Assembly: GCA_963682175.1 (NCBI GenBank)
Contig: OY821775.1
Coordinates: forward strand, 15,968,501-16,032,500
Reading direction: 5' to 3'
DNA from: Triglochin maritima
Taxonomy: Eukaryota; Streptophyta; Magnoliopsida; Alismatales; Juncaginaceae
DNA length: 64,000 nucleotides
A program made the position numbers and the translations under genes. The notes beneath the pieces were generated by a model. That model made no database searches, was not told the origin of the DNA, and saw nothing but the letters and a program-made list of their open reading frames with translations. Shown piece after piece: positions 11,278 through 22,191 of the stretch. Position 1 is the stretch's first letter, and the number at the start of each line of letters is the position of its first letter.

Positions 11278-13267
11278 TGTAGGATTTCTAGTTTAATTGC
11301 ACATATATATTTTCAAAATTTTTATGCACAATAAGGATCAATTACAATTTTTCTATGATTTGTTTCATGCATGCATCGGTTTGTTTCAATAACTAGTTTT
11401 AAAATTTTATTAAAACAAACATGGGCTCCGAATTTCATACCTAGAAGTTCTCTAAAACTTCTTGATGATCCGGAGACGTTGAGGATGCATGTCGCTGCGC
11501 CGGATGCCCCCGAGTATTCACCAAACTCTAAACAAGATCGGAGAGAGAAGAGCTAGCCTCTCAATCTCCAATAGGGTTTAGAATCGAACTACTAACCCCT
11601 CTTTAGTTCCCTTGAGAAGATGATCTCTCAAAACTAAAACTAAACTCAAGAATTAAGGAAATTCGTGGAGAATTATGGAGAGAAATGTTTGCACAAGAAG
11701 ATAATTAATTAATTAATAAGGTAATAAGATAAACTTGTATTTATAAGTTCTCTCCAAATTACATATTCATGTGCAACCTCTTGCCCATGATTTCATGCAA
11801 ACTTCCATATAACCATCCATTATTTGCTATCAAATAATCTCAGCCACGAATTAAATCAGTTATGGACCAATTCCATGCATGATCTAATTAATTCTTAAAT
11901 TAATTCTGCAAAAACCGTCTGGACCGGTCAACCGTTTGGAGGTTCGGTCGACCGTTTAGACTGGGTTTCGGTCGACCGACCGATATACTCGATCGACCGT
12001 TCATAACAAAATCATTTCATCGCAATGTTCGGTCGACCGACCGAAATAACTCGGTAGACCGAAAACGAACAGACAAATTTCCTGTTAGCGGTCGAGACAC
12101 ATCCGGTCGACCGTGCAACATTCGGTCGACTGTTTACCGTTTAGCGGTCGACCGTTTTTGCACAGTACTGCAGACTTGTCAAATTTCGGTTTAACCCCTA
12201 CAAAATTTGACATTTCGGGATTAGTAGTAAGTTCACAACTTGTGTAACATATTATCCTATGTAATGATAAATCATTACACCACATAATATTTACATCACA
12301 TATGAATTTAATTTAGATTCTAATTATGTTATTAATCACAACATAATTTTGATTTTGCTTGTTCACCCCATGTGTCATATTTTCTACATGAAACCCGATA
12401 CACCTTATGAACTCAAAATCTCAATTTCTTGTTTCCCAGTTTTGTGGTGTGACCTATGGGAGGATCTAAACTAAGTTGGAAGTGATATTAAGAGCTTAAT
12501 ATCACAAGCTATAAGCGGTATCTAGCTACACATTATAGCTCCCAATTAGTTAGGTGTCTTAATTCCACTCGAACCAAAACCCGGTCCAATTAGTGATGGA
12601 GTGCACCACTTGTGTCCATCCCTTGCCTCATGATATTAAGAATACACACAAAGTAGTATTGTGTTATTTTTGTATTAGTATTCATTTCTTGATCTCTTTA
12701 AGCTAGTTATAAATATGTGACTTACCTCAAATCACATTGTGCACATTATAACTTTGCTTTATCAATGGGCCCACTAACATCATTACTCAATTAAGACGGG
12801 CAATGATAATCTTTTGACTAACTATCTTCTCCAACAAAAGTCATACTTAACCAACCAATGCCTTTACACTACACTTATCGATAGCTCAAGACACTGGTCT
12901 AATCAAGCATTTCTTAAGTGATCGGATATAAGTCTCATATCAAAGGACCAAGGACACAGTAAAACATTAATGACACAGAAAACACAATTCTATAATGTTT
13001 TACTTATTAGGTCTATTCACTATACAAAAATAATATTTTCCTCTTTTGTGTACCCGTGTTGTCACTCACTTGTAGAGCTACAATGATCTATGACCAACAC
13101 GACAATCTTAACTCGGTAATTAATGTCCCACGAAGTGTTAAGGAAGATGCTCTTGGTCCTTAACCCTTCTAAAAGACGAATAACATAAACAAGGAACAAA
13201 ATGATTTCTCATTCAATTCATAATAATTGACATTTAAAAATAAAACTTTTAGAACACATTCATTTCA
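11278..13267 (-). mobile_element. Solo Ty1/copia LTR nested in the Tekay 3' LTR
   Basis: Its ends are TGTAGGATTTC and ATTCATTTCA on +, flanked on both sides by GTCGG (11,273-11,277 and 13,268-13,272), a perfect 5-bp TSD. It is the reverse complement of the LTR at 57,656-59,688 (2,033 bp there, 1,990 bp here), sharing the U5 block with AAACTAGAAATCC and the U3 start around GAATGTGTTC. There is no internal region, so it is a solo LTR left by LTR-LTR recombination. It carries five exact GGTCGACCG motifs and several one-base variants at 11,935-12,155. Confidence 0.9.
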
Positions 13268-13324
13268 GTCGGAGGCCTCCCCGGCGACGAAAACGACGTA
13301 AAACCTCGGCTGGTGCGAGGTTGA

Positions 13325-13830
13325 AGACGACCAACGGTCGACCGGGTTCCTGCGGGCGGTCGACCGATGTAGTGTTTTACCCAACTTTAACCATCACCGG
13401 TCGAACGATGCCAATGTGGCGGTCGACCGGTTGCTTATGTGCTGGTGAGTTTGGGGCTTCCTGTTGGTTTTCGGTCGACTGTCACTTGTTTTGGGGTCGA
13501 CCGAAACTTAAGTGTACTTGATGATATTGCATGTTGTTCGACCGTTTTCGATATATCATTCGACCGTTATATGACGTAGACTATTAGGATGACCCTGGTA
13601 GTTTTCGGTCGACCGGGACCCCTGAGTCGGTCGACTGAATAGTCTTTGGTGATTTTAACCAATTCCGGATTTTGACCTCGTATTCGGTCGACCGGTTTTA
13701 GACTTCTGTTCGACCGTTTGGACTTAAGTGACGCGCAGAATAGTTCGACCGTTGTAGACTTTCGGTCGACCGAACCTATTGGGGACGGTCGACCGGTTAG
13801 GCTTTTTCGGTCGACCGTTTGTGTGCAGAA
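13325..13830. repeat. Array of CGGTCGACCG-type dyads in the gypsy LTR
   Basis: By hand I count nine exact GGTCGACCG motifs plus variants (GGTCGACTG, TTCGACCG, GGTCGAACG) at irregular spacing. The core is a perfect palindrome. Its solo relative at 17,785-18,075 has about eight. Confidence 0.75.
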
Positions 13831-14991
13831 CTGAATTCCTGGTCTTGTAATTGTGTCAACTCTGTCCACGGAAACCCGTGTCCTCGCTTAGAGCATGAGC
13901 CGGGAGGTGACGACGGGTACGTGCTCGTACCGCCCAGGGACCGCCGTGTGGAAGAGTTTGGACACTTGGGTCGCGCCGCCTCCGTATTGGACGTGGTGTG
14001 ACGTGTTGTTGTCTTACTCTCTGGTGAGTAGCAGACGTGAGGGAACGCGGATCCCAATGCGTGTGACGCATGGCTCGTGGAGCATGATGACCCTGCAGAC
14101 TACGGTCTGGACCCATCCGATGTTCTGCCGGACGTATGTTGTACCGCCGATGTTATGCCGGCGATGCCGCCGAGGTTTGTGCCGGCGATGATGGTGCCGA
14201 CGATGTTCCGGCTTGTGGTTGTGTCGTCCAATGTTGTGCCAGACGTATGTTGTACCGCCGATGTTGTGCCGGCGATGCCGCTGATGTTGTGCCAGCGATG
14301 ATCCCCGATTGGGCACCTATCCTGGGATGTTGACCGACCAGGCTACGGCTCCGTCGAAGGTGGTGTTGACCACGTGGTTCCTTGCACGGAAGTGCGGACG
14401 CTCCTCACCGATCCCTTAGGCTCGAGTAGTCGCGTGTGGGGGGACGCGTCGCGTACTGTCCGTAAGACCGTATGTGCCTACGGTAGGTTTCCGAGGGAGA
14501 CCTGTTGTTGTTGTTGCTGGACTGATGTCCTTGTGGACCCTGTTGAGGGTCGTTGTTGTTGGGCTGATGTCCTGTTTACCCTGTTGAGGGATTTGATGCA
14601 TTGCAGATGTGACATGACATGCTACTAGTATGATAGGTTCATTTACCGTACTATTGCATGCATATAGGTGAGCTTGGCATACGGGGTTTCCTAATGGGAA
14701 ACTCAGGCATCGTTGTTTGATTCATGTTTCAGGACCGCAGTAGGTTCTGTCGGGTGGTGACCGCGGGCGCACACATTTTGGGGTCAGGATCCTCATCGAA
14801 CTATTCGAGGTCGTCGTGATTGTTTTATCTGTCTTTTCATTGTATTGTTGTAATCACGTCTTTTGACAACTCTGTTGTATTATTGGTGCACCGACTGTTG
14901 ATTTATTCGAGTAACATTCCCGTTGATGAGTTATTCCGATATTCTCTTGATTGTTTAAATTTTTAAATTTCCGTTGTTTCGGGATGTTACA

Positions 14992-16562
14992 TGCAGTCTC
15001 ATAGGGATATTATTTGGATCACACAGATCAATATCCATATCCGCTCCGCAAGTTAACGGATACTCTGTTGGATTATTGTATCAACATACTCTATCTCAAA
15101 TATTAATACAGTTTTGGGATATATTTTTTCTCGATTAAAATGTATAATTTCGAATACATATACAATCGGATTTTCGGGTTACTAACACCCCAATCTAGAG
15201 TGTAGTCCATTACATGTCTCAAAACAATAAATTTTGCATTCCCAGATGGAAGGAGGACATGAACAAATGAAAGATCACTCTAAATCTCAAAATCAACAAC
15301 TAACATAAACAAGATAGGACTACAGGAGGAACAAAGTCGACAGACAGCTAATATGACTTCTCATATTAAATTTGTAGTGACATTATTATTTGGATTGTAG
15401 TTGCAAATTAGGTAAGAGGACGAAATAGAACACCCAAATATATTTGACTCATACTAATTGCGGGATAATCGTGCAGAATACCTCCAGGGATTGACATTTT
15501 CTGCACGATATCATTGAGGCACAAACCAATAACTCTTGGAGAAAGCGAGATGGATAGCTTAAGTAGTAAACGAGCCAAGATAAACTCAACTCCGAGTTCG
15601 AGCAAGAGTTTTTGGGAGCCAAACTCGACTCAAGATGAGCTCACGAGTCACTCAACTCAACTCATTAGCTTGAGATCACGAGCCACTCGACTCGTTAACC
15701 CGAGATAGTCCAAGCAATCATGTCTGTGGCCAACGAAAGACAAGCGGATGCTTAATTTCAACCAACGAATGCCCACTTCCATTTTATAGCCCCTCCCCAT
15801 CCTCTACTTCTTCATCCCATCGATAGCGACTAAAGGTAATAGGTTGTAATAATTAATAAACATGTTGTTTCAATATGCAGAGTGCAGACCAAACATCAAG
15901 TATTCTCTACTCATTAAACAATGGTAAATAACAGTTTAACCCCCTAAACCAAGTTTGGTTTCAGTTTGAATACTTGAAATTTTGGATCCGTGCACTTTGC
16001 TCCATCTCCATTTACAAATGGTGTTTTCAATACATTCATGATTCAACCTTTTTTTTTTGGTGTTGTTTTTTAGCATGAGCCAAAGTCGGCTTTATAAGTA
16101 AGTTTTAACTTTGAGACAAATTGAGATCCAATTTGGTTAAAAGGTGACATAATTTTAATAATAATATGGTATATATAAATCAAAAGCAAATCAATGATGA
16201 ATTTAATATAGGTGATGTGGGACTAAACACAACGCATTTTGTCACGTTACTTTTTGTATATATATATATATATATATAATTTAAAATTACGGATATATAT
16301 AAGGATATGAATACGGATGTTATACGGATATTCAATTTTGGATCGGATGTACCAATATCCATATTTGCTCCGTAAGTTTTCGGATATTTAAATTCGGATA
16401 CGAATACGGTTTTGCAGATTTTTTCCCCTCAGACCAGATGTTTAAAGTCAAATACAGATGCGAACGGATATCCGGATTTCGAACATCCACTGACACTCCT
16501 AGTAGTCATACACTAATACACAACATTGGTAACTTGTGCATAGAGACTACTTATATATAAGG
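14992..16562. other. AT-rich spacer with two copies of a GGATAT-rich repeat and a TA microsatellite
   Basis: No gene was found. The phrase AATATCCATAT-C/T-GCTCCG followed by AAGTT occurs at about 15,030 and 16,350 in the same orientation, surrounded by GGATAT/CGGATAC words. This is typical of a plant MITE family that I cannot name. Bases 16,254-16,279 are a (TA)n run. Bases 15,570-15,705 are rich in GAGC/ACTCGA words like the MITE at 28,916. Confidence 0.45.
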
Positions 16563-18539
16563 TGTAACATCTCAAAACAGCGAAAATTTTAAATTTTTCA
16601 TCAAGACAACAAAGATCAATAATCAAGGTGGGACTGTTACTTCTCATAAAACATATAAGCGGTGCACCATATTACAACAGAGTTTGTCAAAACGATACAT
16701 GATTACAACAGAACAACAAAAGGAGATAAATGTAATCATGTCCACCTCAGTGGTCCGAAAGAGAGGATCTGATCCCAAGATGCGCGCGCCCGCTGATCAC
16801 CACCCAACTAGACCTACTACGGTCCTGAAAAAGATGCAACAACAATGCCTGAGTTTCCATAAGGAAACCCCGTATGTCAAGCTCACATATATGCATGCAG
16901 TAGTACAAACGACCCTATCATACTAGTAGCATGTCATGTCATCAACAGTAAGGAAAACAGTTCCCCCGAAGGGTAACACAGGACATCAGTTCGACAATCA
17001 TCATCGGGTCTCCCAAGGAGACCTACCGTAGGAACATACGGTCTAACAGAACATGACGTGACACTCCCCACACGCGGCTATACTAATCATGAGGTTCGGC
17101 AGGGAGCATCCGCTAAGTCCGCGCCATAAGAAACAGATCTGTAACTTCGTGGTCGAAACCACACCAACGGAGTCGTCGCTCGGTCAGTCCATCAATCATC
17201 ATCTCAGTAGATGCCCATCTGAGGAACATAGCCGGAACATCATCATCGGCCCATCAATCATCATCGCCGGAACAACCTCGGCGGCATCACCGGCGCTGCA
17301 ACGGTGGTCCATCAATACGTCCGGCACATCATCGGACGGTCCAGACCGAAGTCTGCCAGGTCATCAGGCTCCACGAGCCGCAAACACCAACCGCGCCGCT
17401 ATAAAAGCAGGGCAGCGACCTCCGTAGCCTCGTAGGCCGGTAGTCACCTCACCCAACGACAGTTGCGTGCCCGCACATCATACATTGGGATCCGCGATCC
17501 CTCAGGCCTGCTACTCTACAATGAGTCCAATCAATCCATCATATTAGTCACGATCCATACATGGAGCTGACGCGTCCCGAACACCCACACTCTTCCACAT
17601 GGCGGTCCCTGTGCAGGCACGCGTAACACGCCGACCGTCACTTCCCGGCTCACGCACAAGGCGAGGACACGGGTTTCCGTGGACAGAGTTGGCATCCTAA
17701 ACGGAACCAGGAATTCAGTCCTGTGTAAAAACGGTCCACCGAAAGTCTGCAACGGTCGAACTCTTTGCGCAATACTTAAGTCCCAACGGTCGACCGAGAT
17801 CTAAAACTGGTCGACCGAAACGAGGTCAAAATCCGGAATCTGGTCAACATCAATTCAAAACTATCGGTCGACCGACTCAGGGGTCTCGGTCGACCGAAAA
17901 CTACCAGGCCATCCTAGTATTCTAAGTCATATAACGGTCGACCGCAAACAAGCATAAACAATACAGTACACTTAAGTTCCGGTCGACCGACCACAAGGAA
18001 CCGGTCGACCGAAAACAACCAGACAGTCAAAATACACTACAGTCGGTCGACCGCCCGAGGGACTTGGTCGATCGTTGGTCGTCTTCAACCTCGCGCCAGC
18101 CGAGGATCTACAAGGAAAACGTCGCCGGAGAGGTCTCCGACCTCCCTCGACCCTCCAACACAACCCTCCCACGAGGGTGAGCAACCAAAACACACTAGAA
18201 GCCGGCATACCTCAACACGAGACGGAGCGCACCAGAGATTCGCTCCATGATCAAGTCGCGCCTCGCACAACCCGTGCCGACGCCGACTCCACCATCTCTG
18301 GAACACCCGAAAAAGGAAAAAGAACGGAGGAATGAGTGCTGGAATGGAGAGGAAGAAGAAGAATGGAAGAAAACGTTTTGGGTTATAAAACCAAAACTCA
18401 GCTCAACAGTAACCTACTCATCCAACCCATCACCTCTCACACATCAACAATGCACGCCCCATCTTCCCTTCCCCATGCAAAGCCTCCTCTCACCTCCTAA
18501 ACCCTTATTAGCACCCTAAATGGGTTTAGGGACATAACA
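16563..18539 (-). mobile_element. Solo Tekay-type gypsy LTR
   Basis: Its ends are TGTAACATCTC and GGACATAACA, flanked by the perfect 5-bp duplication TAAGG (16,558-16,562 and 18,540-18,544). In reverse complement it matches the 3' LTR of the element at 10,860-14,991, including the segment around GAGGTATGCCGGCTTCTAGT, the dyad array and the terminal region. It is 1,977 bp long. The uninterrupted homology across the 11,278 junction confirms that the copia LTR there is an insertion. Confidence 0.9.
17785..18075. repeat. CGGTCGACCG dyad array in the solo gypsy LTR
   Basis: About eight exact GGTCGACCG motifs plus GGTCGATCG and GGTCAAC variants were counted by eye. Spacing is irregular, roughly 20-60 bp. 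Confidence 0.75.
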
Positions 18540-18544
18540 TAAGG

Positions 18545-19500
18545 TGTGGTGGAAGTTGTTAACAATCGAGCTGAGCTGTTGAGTGAGTAAAATTGAGCGA
18601 GTTGCGAACAAGTTAGCGAGCACGACCAGAAGCTTGCAGTCCTAAGTAACAGCCAACATTCCACAATTCTTTAGTATTTTGGTTCATTGGTAGTAGATGA
18701 GAAATTCAAGTTCGTTATTAATGGCTACGACAAGTTGATTAGATTCCAAACCAATAGGTCAGCAAAGCTTGGCACATCCGATGAAAATATTTGACAATTC
18801 TGTTAACATTAGCCGCCAAAGAATGCATACGTGACCCCGTCATTGCATTTATCATTAGCCTCTACATGTCTTTGTACATGAATTTTCATACTTATCAATA
18901 AAATTGGCAAATTCTCTCCACGCATGCACTATCTTAATTTAGATTTAGTGCCATCCATCAAAACGTGGAAAGCCGTGTTGCTCTGATCACTTTGTAAAAC
19001 TAAAACTTAACACGTTTTTTATTTGCAAGATATGCATCCCTGACCTTAAATCTCAAAACCACATTCCCCTTCCTTTGACATGGCAACTGTAGAGTTTGAT
19101 GTGTCAACGTAGTGTAATGATTAATGGTAAATCTAAGTTTCCGTTATAGGACCTCTATCTAATTTCTAGCTATAGACTTTGGCGGTCTAATGGACCAAAC
19201 TCAACTCAAGTGCTTTAAATCTTAGTACTAAAGTAGAATTTATATTACAGCATGCATTATCTTGAGAGTGTAAAATTACAGGAGGATATCCTTAATAAGA
19301 GCCCTAATCAGAGAAATAAGCTAAGCAGTTGTGGAACTAAGTGTATTTGTCTAATTTGAGTTTGTAAACAATTGATGGTTATCGGGTTCCCTCTTACCCG
19401 AATAACCACAACTAACTCAACGACTCCAGTCCACTCCCTATACATGATATAGTGGACCCTCATGTAATTCTATTCATTGTTCTATTAACAACTAATCATC
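18545..19500. other. Unassigned intergenic DNA
   Basis: I see no gene, TIR pair or LTR boundary. Bases 18,565-18,640 contain GAGC-rich words reminiscent of a decayed hAT-like MITE. Confidence 0.4.
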
Positions 19501-20546
19501 AAAACTCAAAAGTTTTTGGGAGGAATTTGCATCTTACAATAAAATTGTTGTCTGCACTTGTGAAGCTCTGAAGAAGATAATGAGAAAGATCAGCAAGACA
19601 AAGACATTCCCGTTTCTTATGGGACTCAATGAGTCATATTTAGCAATCAGGGGACAAATCTTGCTTACTTACTACTTCTCTTCCACCTGTTGAGAAGGTT
19701 TATTCTCTAATCACCGAAGAAGAAAATCAAAGGCAATTAGCATGTGTAGGTAGAAGCTCAAATCATAGCTTAGCTCTGGCAGCAAGCAAGATAAACCAGC
19801 ATGGCTATTCTAAACCATCTGAGAAGAAAGAAAAGCTAGTGTGTACCAACTGCAAGAAGATTGGCCTCACAGCCGACAAATGTTATTGGTTGGTGAGTAG
19901 TTTTCCACCCAAGACAAATAACTGCAAGAAAGGAAAGCCACCAACAAAAGATAGGCAAGAAAATCAAAGGGAAACAATGGTAGCAATTGCAGAAGCAAAA
20001 CGTGGAGATGCATCAATAACCCAAATATAACCAGATGATGCAATCATTGATACTTAATTTTGTGCCTCAAGTGATAATGGACTTGAGTTTCTTTCAAGTG
20101 ACATCCGGAATCTCTTTTCTAACCAAGGCATCATATATACATGAAAAAACATGTCGGTATACCTCTCAACAGAATGACATAGTTGAGAGAAAGCACAGGC
20201 ACATTCTAGAAGTTGCTAGGAGCATTTGATATCATTTCAGTGTTCCATTAACTTTTGGGGGACAATGTATATTAACTACCACTTATTTAATAAACATGGT
20301 GCCTACTAAGGTTTTAAGTTACAAGACACGATATGAGATTCTATTTTAAGCTATTCTACCAACTTGACACCAAAAGATAAATCGATAACAAGACAAACAA
20401 ATGCATATTTTGTGGAATATCCCTTCAAACAAAAGGGATATAAACTATATGACCTTTATAGTAAGTAGGGATTGTAGCTTCTATTTCCCTACAAGGACAT
20501 GAAAAGCAGCAAAGATGACCCACAACACAAAGACACATACGCTGCA
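19501..20546 (+). pseudogene. Decayed Ty1/copia gag-integrase relic, left part
   Basis: Short frames give a Gag C-terminal region with a zinc-knuckle-like CTNCKKIGLTADKCYW (19,839 onward), then, after an apparent deletion of protease, integrase words: DNGLEFLSSDIR, QQNDIVERKHRHILEVARSI (20,160-20,230) and INMVPTKVLSYKTRYEIL. Frames change several times and stops are frequent. The intact minus-strand copia element at 20,552 is inserted in this relic, with the right remnant at 28,652-28,870. Confidence 0.65.
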
Positions 20547-20551
20547 CCTAC

Positions 20552-20940
20552 TGTTAGCATTCTACGATTGAATCTACAGGTTCAGAATTACCTTTGGTGG
20601 AGAGAACTTGTGGCAGCGGAATGGATCGGCGATCACCTCACGGAATTCTCTGGAGCACCGGTCGATCTTCTACTCTCTTGGAGAAAAAGCACGAGTCCAC
20701 AACCCAAGAGTCCACGGATTTGGCTTGGTGGATGTGGAGGGACGAATGGGAGAGAGAGGGAGAGGTGGCGGCTAGGGTTTGGTGGGGCTAGGGTTTACAC
20801 ACAAGAATAATTCATCCAATGGGAGGCTCCCCTCCTTATATAGATGACCCCACCCTAAACCCTAATGCGCAGCCAATGAGAGTGCGCCACGTGTCAGTGC
20901 TTTGGGCAAACATCATCTTAATCCTTAGATTAATCCAATA
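20552..20940 (-). repeat. 3' LTR of the minus-strand copia element
   Basis: 389 bp, ending (minus strand) ATGCTAACA and beginning TATTGGATTAATC. It contains the promoter-like TCTATATAAGG on the minus strand near 20,840. It differs from the right LTR at scattered positions, for example TTAGCATTC versus TTAGAAATC at the end. Confidence 0.9.
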
Positions 20941-20950
20941 TCTCCCACTT
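20941..20950 (-). other. Polypurine tract of the minus-strand copia element
   Basis: On the minus strand, AAGTGGGAGA immediately precedes the LTR start TATTGG, the expected PPT position. This fixes the LTR start at T (20,940). Confidence 0.8.
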
Positions 20951-22191
20951 GCACAACAGCACGTCAACAACACGTCATCTTCTTTTGTGTCCCTGACACA
21001 TACGTATATATCCCCGATACATACAATCATAAGATGACAATGTGTCACCTCTTCATGTGTCCCCGACACATATGTATATATCCCTGATACATACAACTAC
21101 TCCTCTCTCCAAGTACACATCCACAATACGCAAGTCTCTGATCATGTATCCTCGATACACGACTATCTGTGTCCCCGACACATGTACTCTTCCGATCATA
21201 CGGACAAATGGGTCGTGCGACCGGTGATGCACCTGCAATTAGGAGTCTCAAACTAGAAACCTTACTAGAAGGCCAGAATGACAACATCCTCACAAAAATA
21301 ATAATTAAGCAGTCAAATGTACATCACTGTTCCCCAGGTTTACTCAGAAACTCACTTGACATGAACGGTATCTCGATCCCTCGGAGAGAATACCTTCTTG
21401 TCCTCAAGGTACTTGCTACTGTATCCAATACAGTTGGCCCAGCAAATACTTTTAGTGCAGTCGAGAAACCTTTCCCTTCGCCCCAGACCACCATTACACT
21501 CAGAGTTGACTCCTTTCCCGAAGATGCCTCTTTAGACCGAATCTCTCATGGTCATAGATAACATCCCAAAGTAGCCACATCAACTCTTTGTTTCATGGTG
21601 TCGTCGAAGGTCACTGAGGGTAAACTAATGACAATCAAGTCTTGGACTCACACAGTGAAGGAGCAGGGATCCATCCTTTCACTTCCCAATGGTCGCTCAG
21701 CACATGTTGTATGACAAACATGTTATGGTGGATCACACTGTACACAACAGTATGTCTGTCTCTCAACACCATACAAGTCTTAGTCCAGTCGCACCCCCTC
21801 TGCCCCTGACCCGAGCTTCATCATTGTCGCCTTAACACCATACAGGTGCCACTTGGCGCCACATGTGATGCTCGCACTTGGCTTCTATAGGTCACATGAA
21901 TCGTGGGAACATTCATGTCAATCCTCACCAACATAGAGGATCTCATCTTGATTCCTAATCAAGGCGACTGTCCTATCATGAACTGCTCTGGATCTATCAT
22001 ACAAGATCTCCTCATGATTAGTCTCATCTCTGCTCGCTATCAAAAGCGCCAGAGGCGAATGCTCGTGTGAGTGAGCATTCTTCAGCCTATTGACAGAAGA
22101 ATATTTTATGCTAGAACAACTACATCAACCAAACAGATATAGTCAAAGGAAAAACAATCACTTATAAAAGGAAGTTAGACATACCAATACA
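20951..22191 (-). other. 3' untranslated region of the copia element with a microhairpin array
   Basis: About 1.24 kb lies between the pol stop and the PPT with no protein signal. Bases 20,985-21,185 hold a run of short perfect hairpins: TGTGTC-nnn-GACACA (three times), TATCCCCGATA-like units and TGTATCCTCGATACA, alternating with GTATATAT words. Confidence 0.55.

Larger units (their letters stand above)
5445..14991 (+). mobile_element. Ty3/gypsy Tekay(Del)-type retrotransposon, 5'-truncated and degenerate
   Basis: The order is truncated 5' LTR (5,445-6,311), PBS TGGTATCAGAGC at 6,315-6,326, gag (6,437-7,309), protease, reverse transcriptase, RNase H, integrase and a chromodomain-like C-terminus (to 10,826), weak purine tract before 10,860, and 3' LTR (10,860-14,991). 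The 3' LTR is interrupted by a solo copia LTR (11,278-13,267). The domain order PR-RT-RH-INT and the C-terminal string ending REATWE identify a Tekay/Del chromovirus-type element. Pol has at least seven in-frame stops and one frameshift, so this copy is non-autonomous. The 5' LTR lacks roughly the first 1.2 kb present in the other LTR copies, and no 5' TSD can be recovered. Confidence 0.85.
10860..14991 (+). repeat. 3' LTR of the Tekay-type element, interrupted by a solo copia LTR
   Basis: The LTR starts TGTTAGATATC, ends GGGATGTTACA, and is split at 11,277/13,268 by an insertion with a 5-bp duplication, GTCGG. Without the insert it is about 2.1 kb. It holds a CT-rich stretch at 11,025-11,060 after a TTTAAAAG box, an array of CGGTCGACCG dyads (13,325-13,830), and a 111-bp internal duplication around 14,130-14,310. 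The ORFs seen here are not protein-coding: they are compositional artefacts of GCC/GTT repeats. Confidence 0.85.

Noticed and set aside
13797..14628. Overlapping ORFs on both strands in the gypsy LTR
   Set aside because: They result from GCC/GTT-rich repeats that lack stops in all frames; the same frames occur in each LTR copy and are not conserved as protein.
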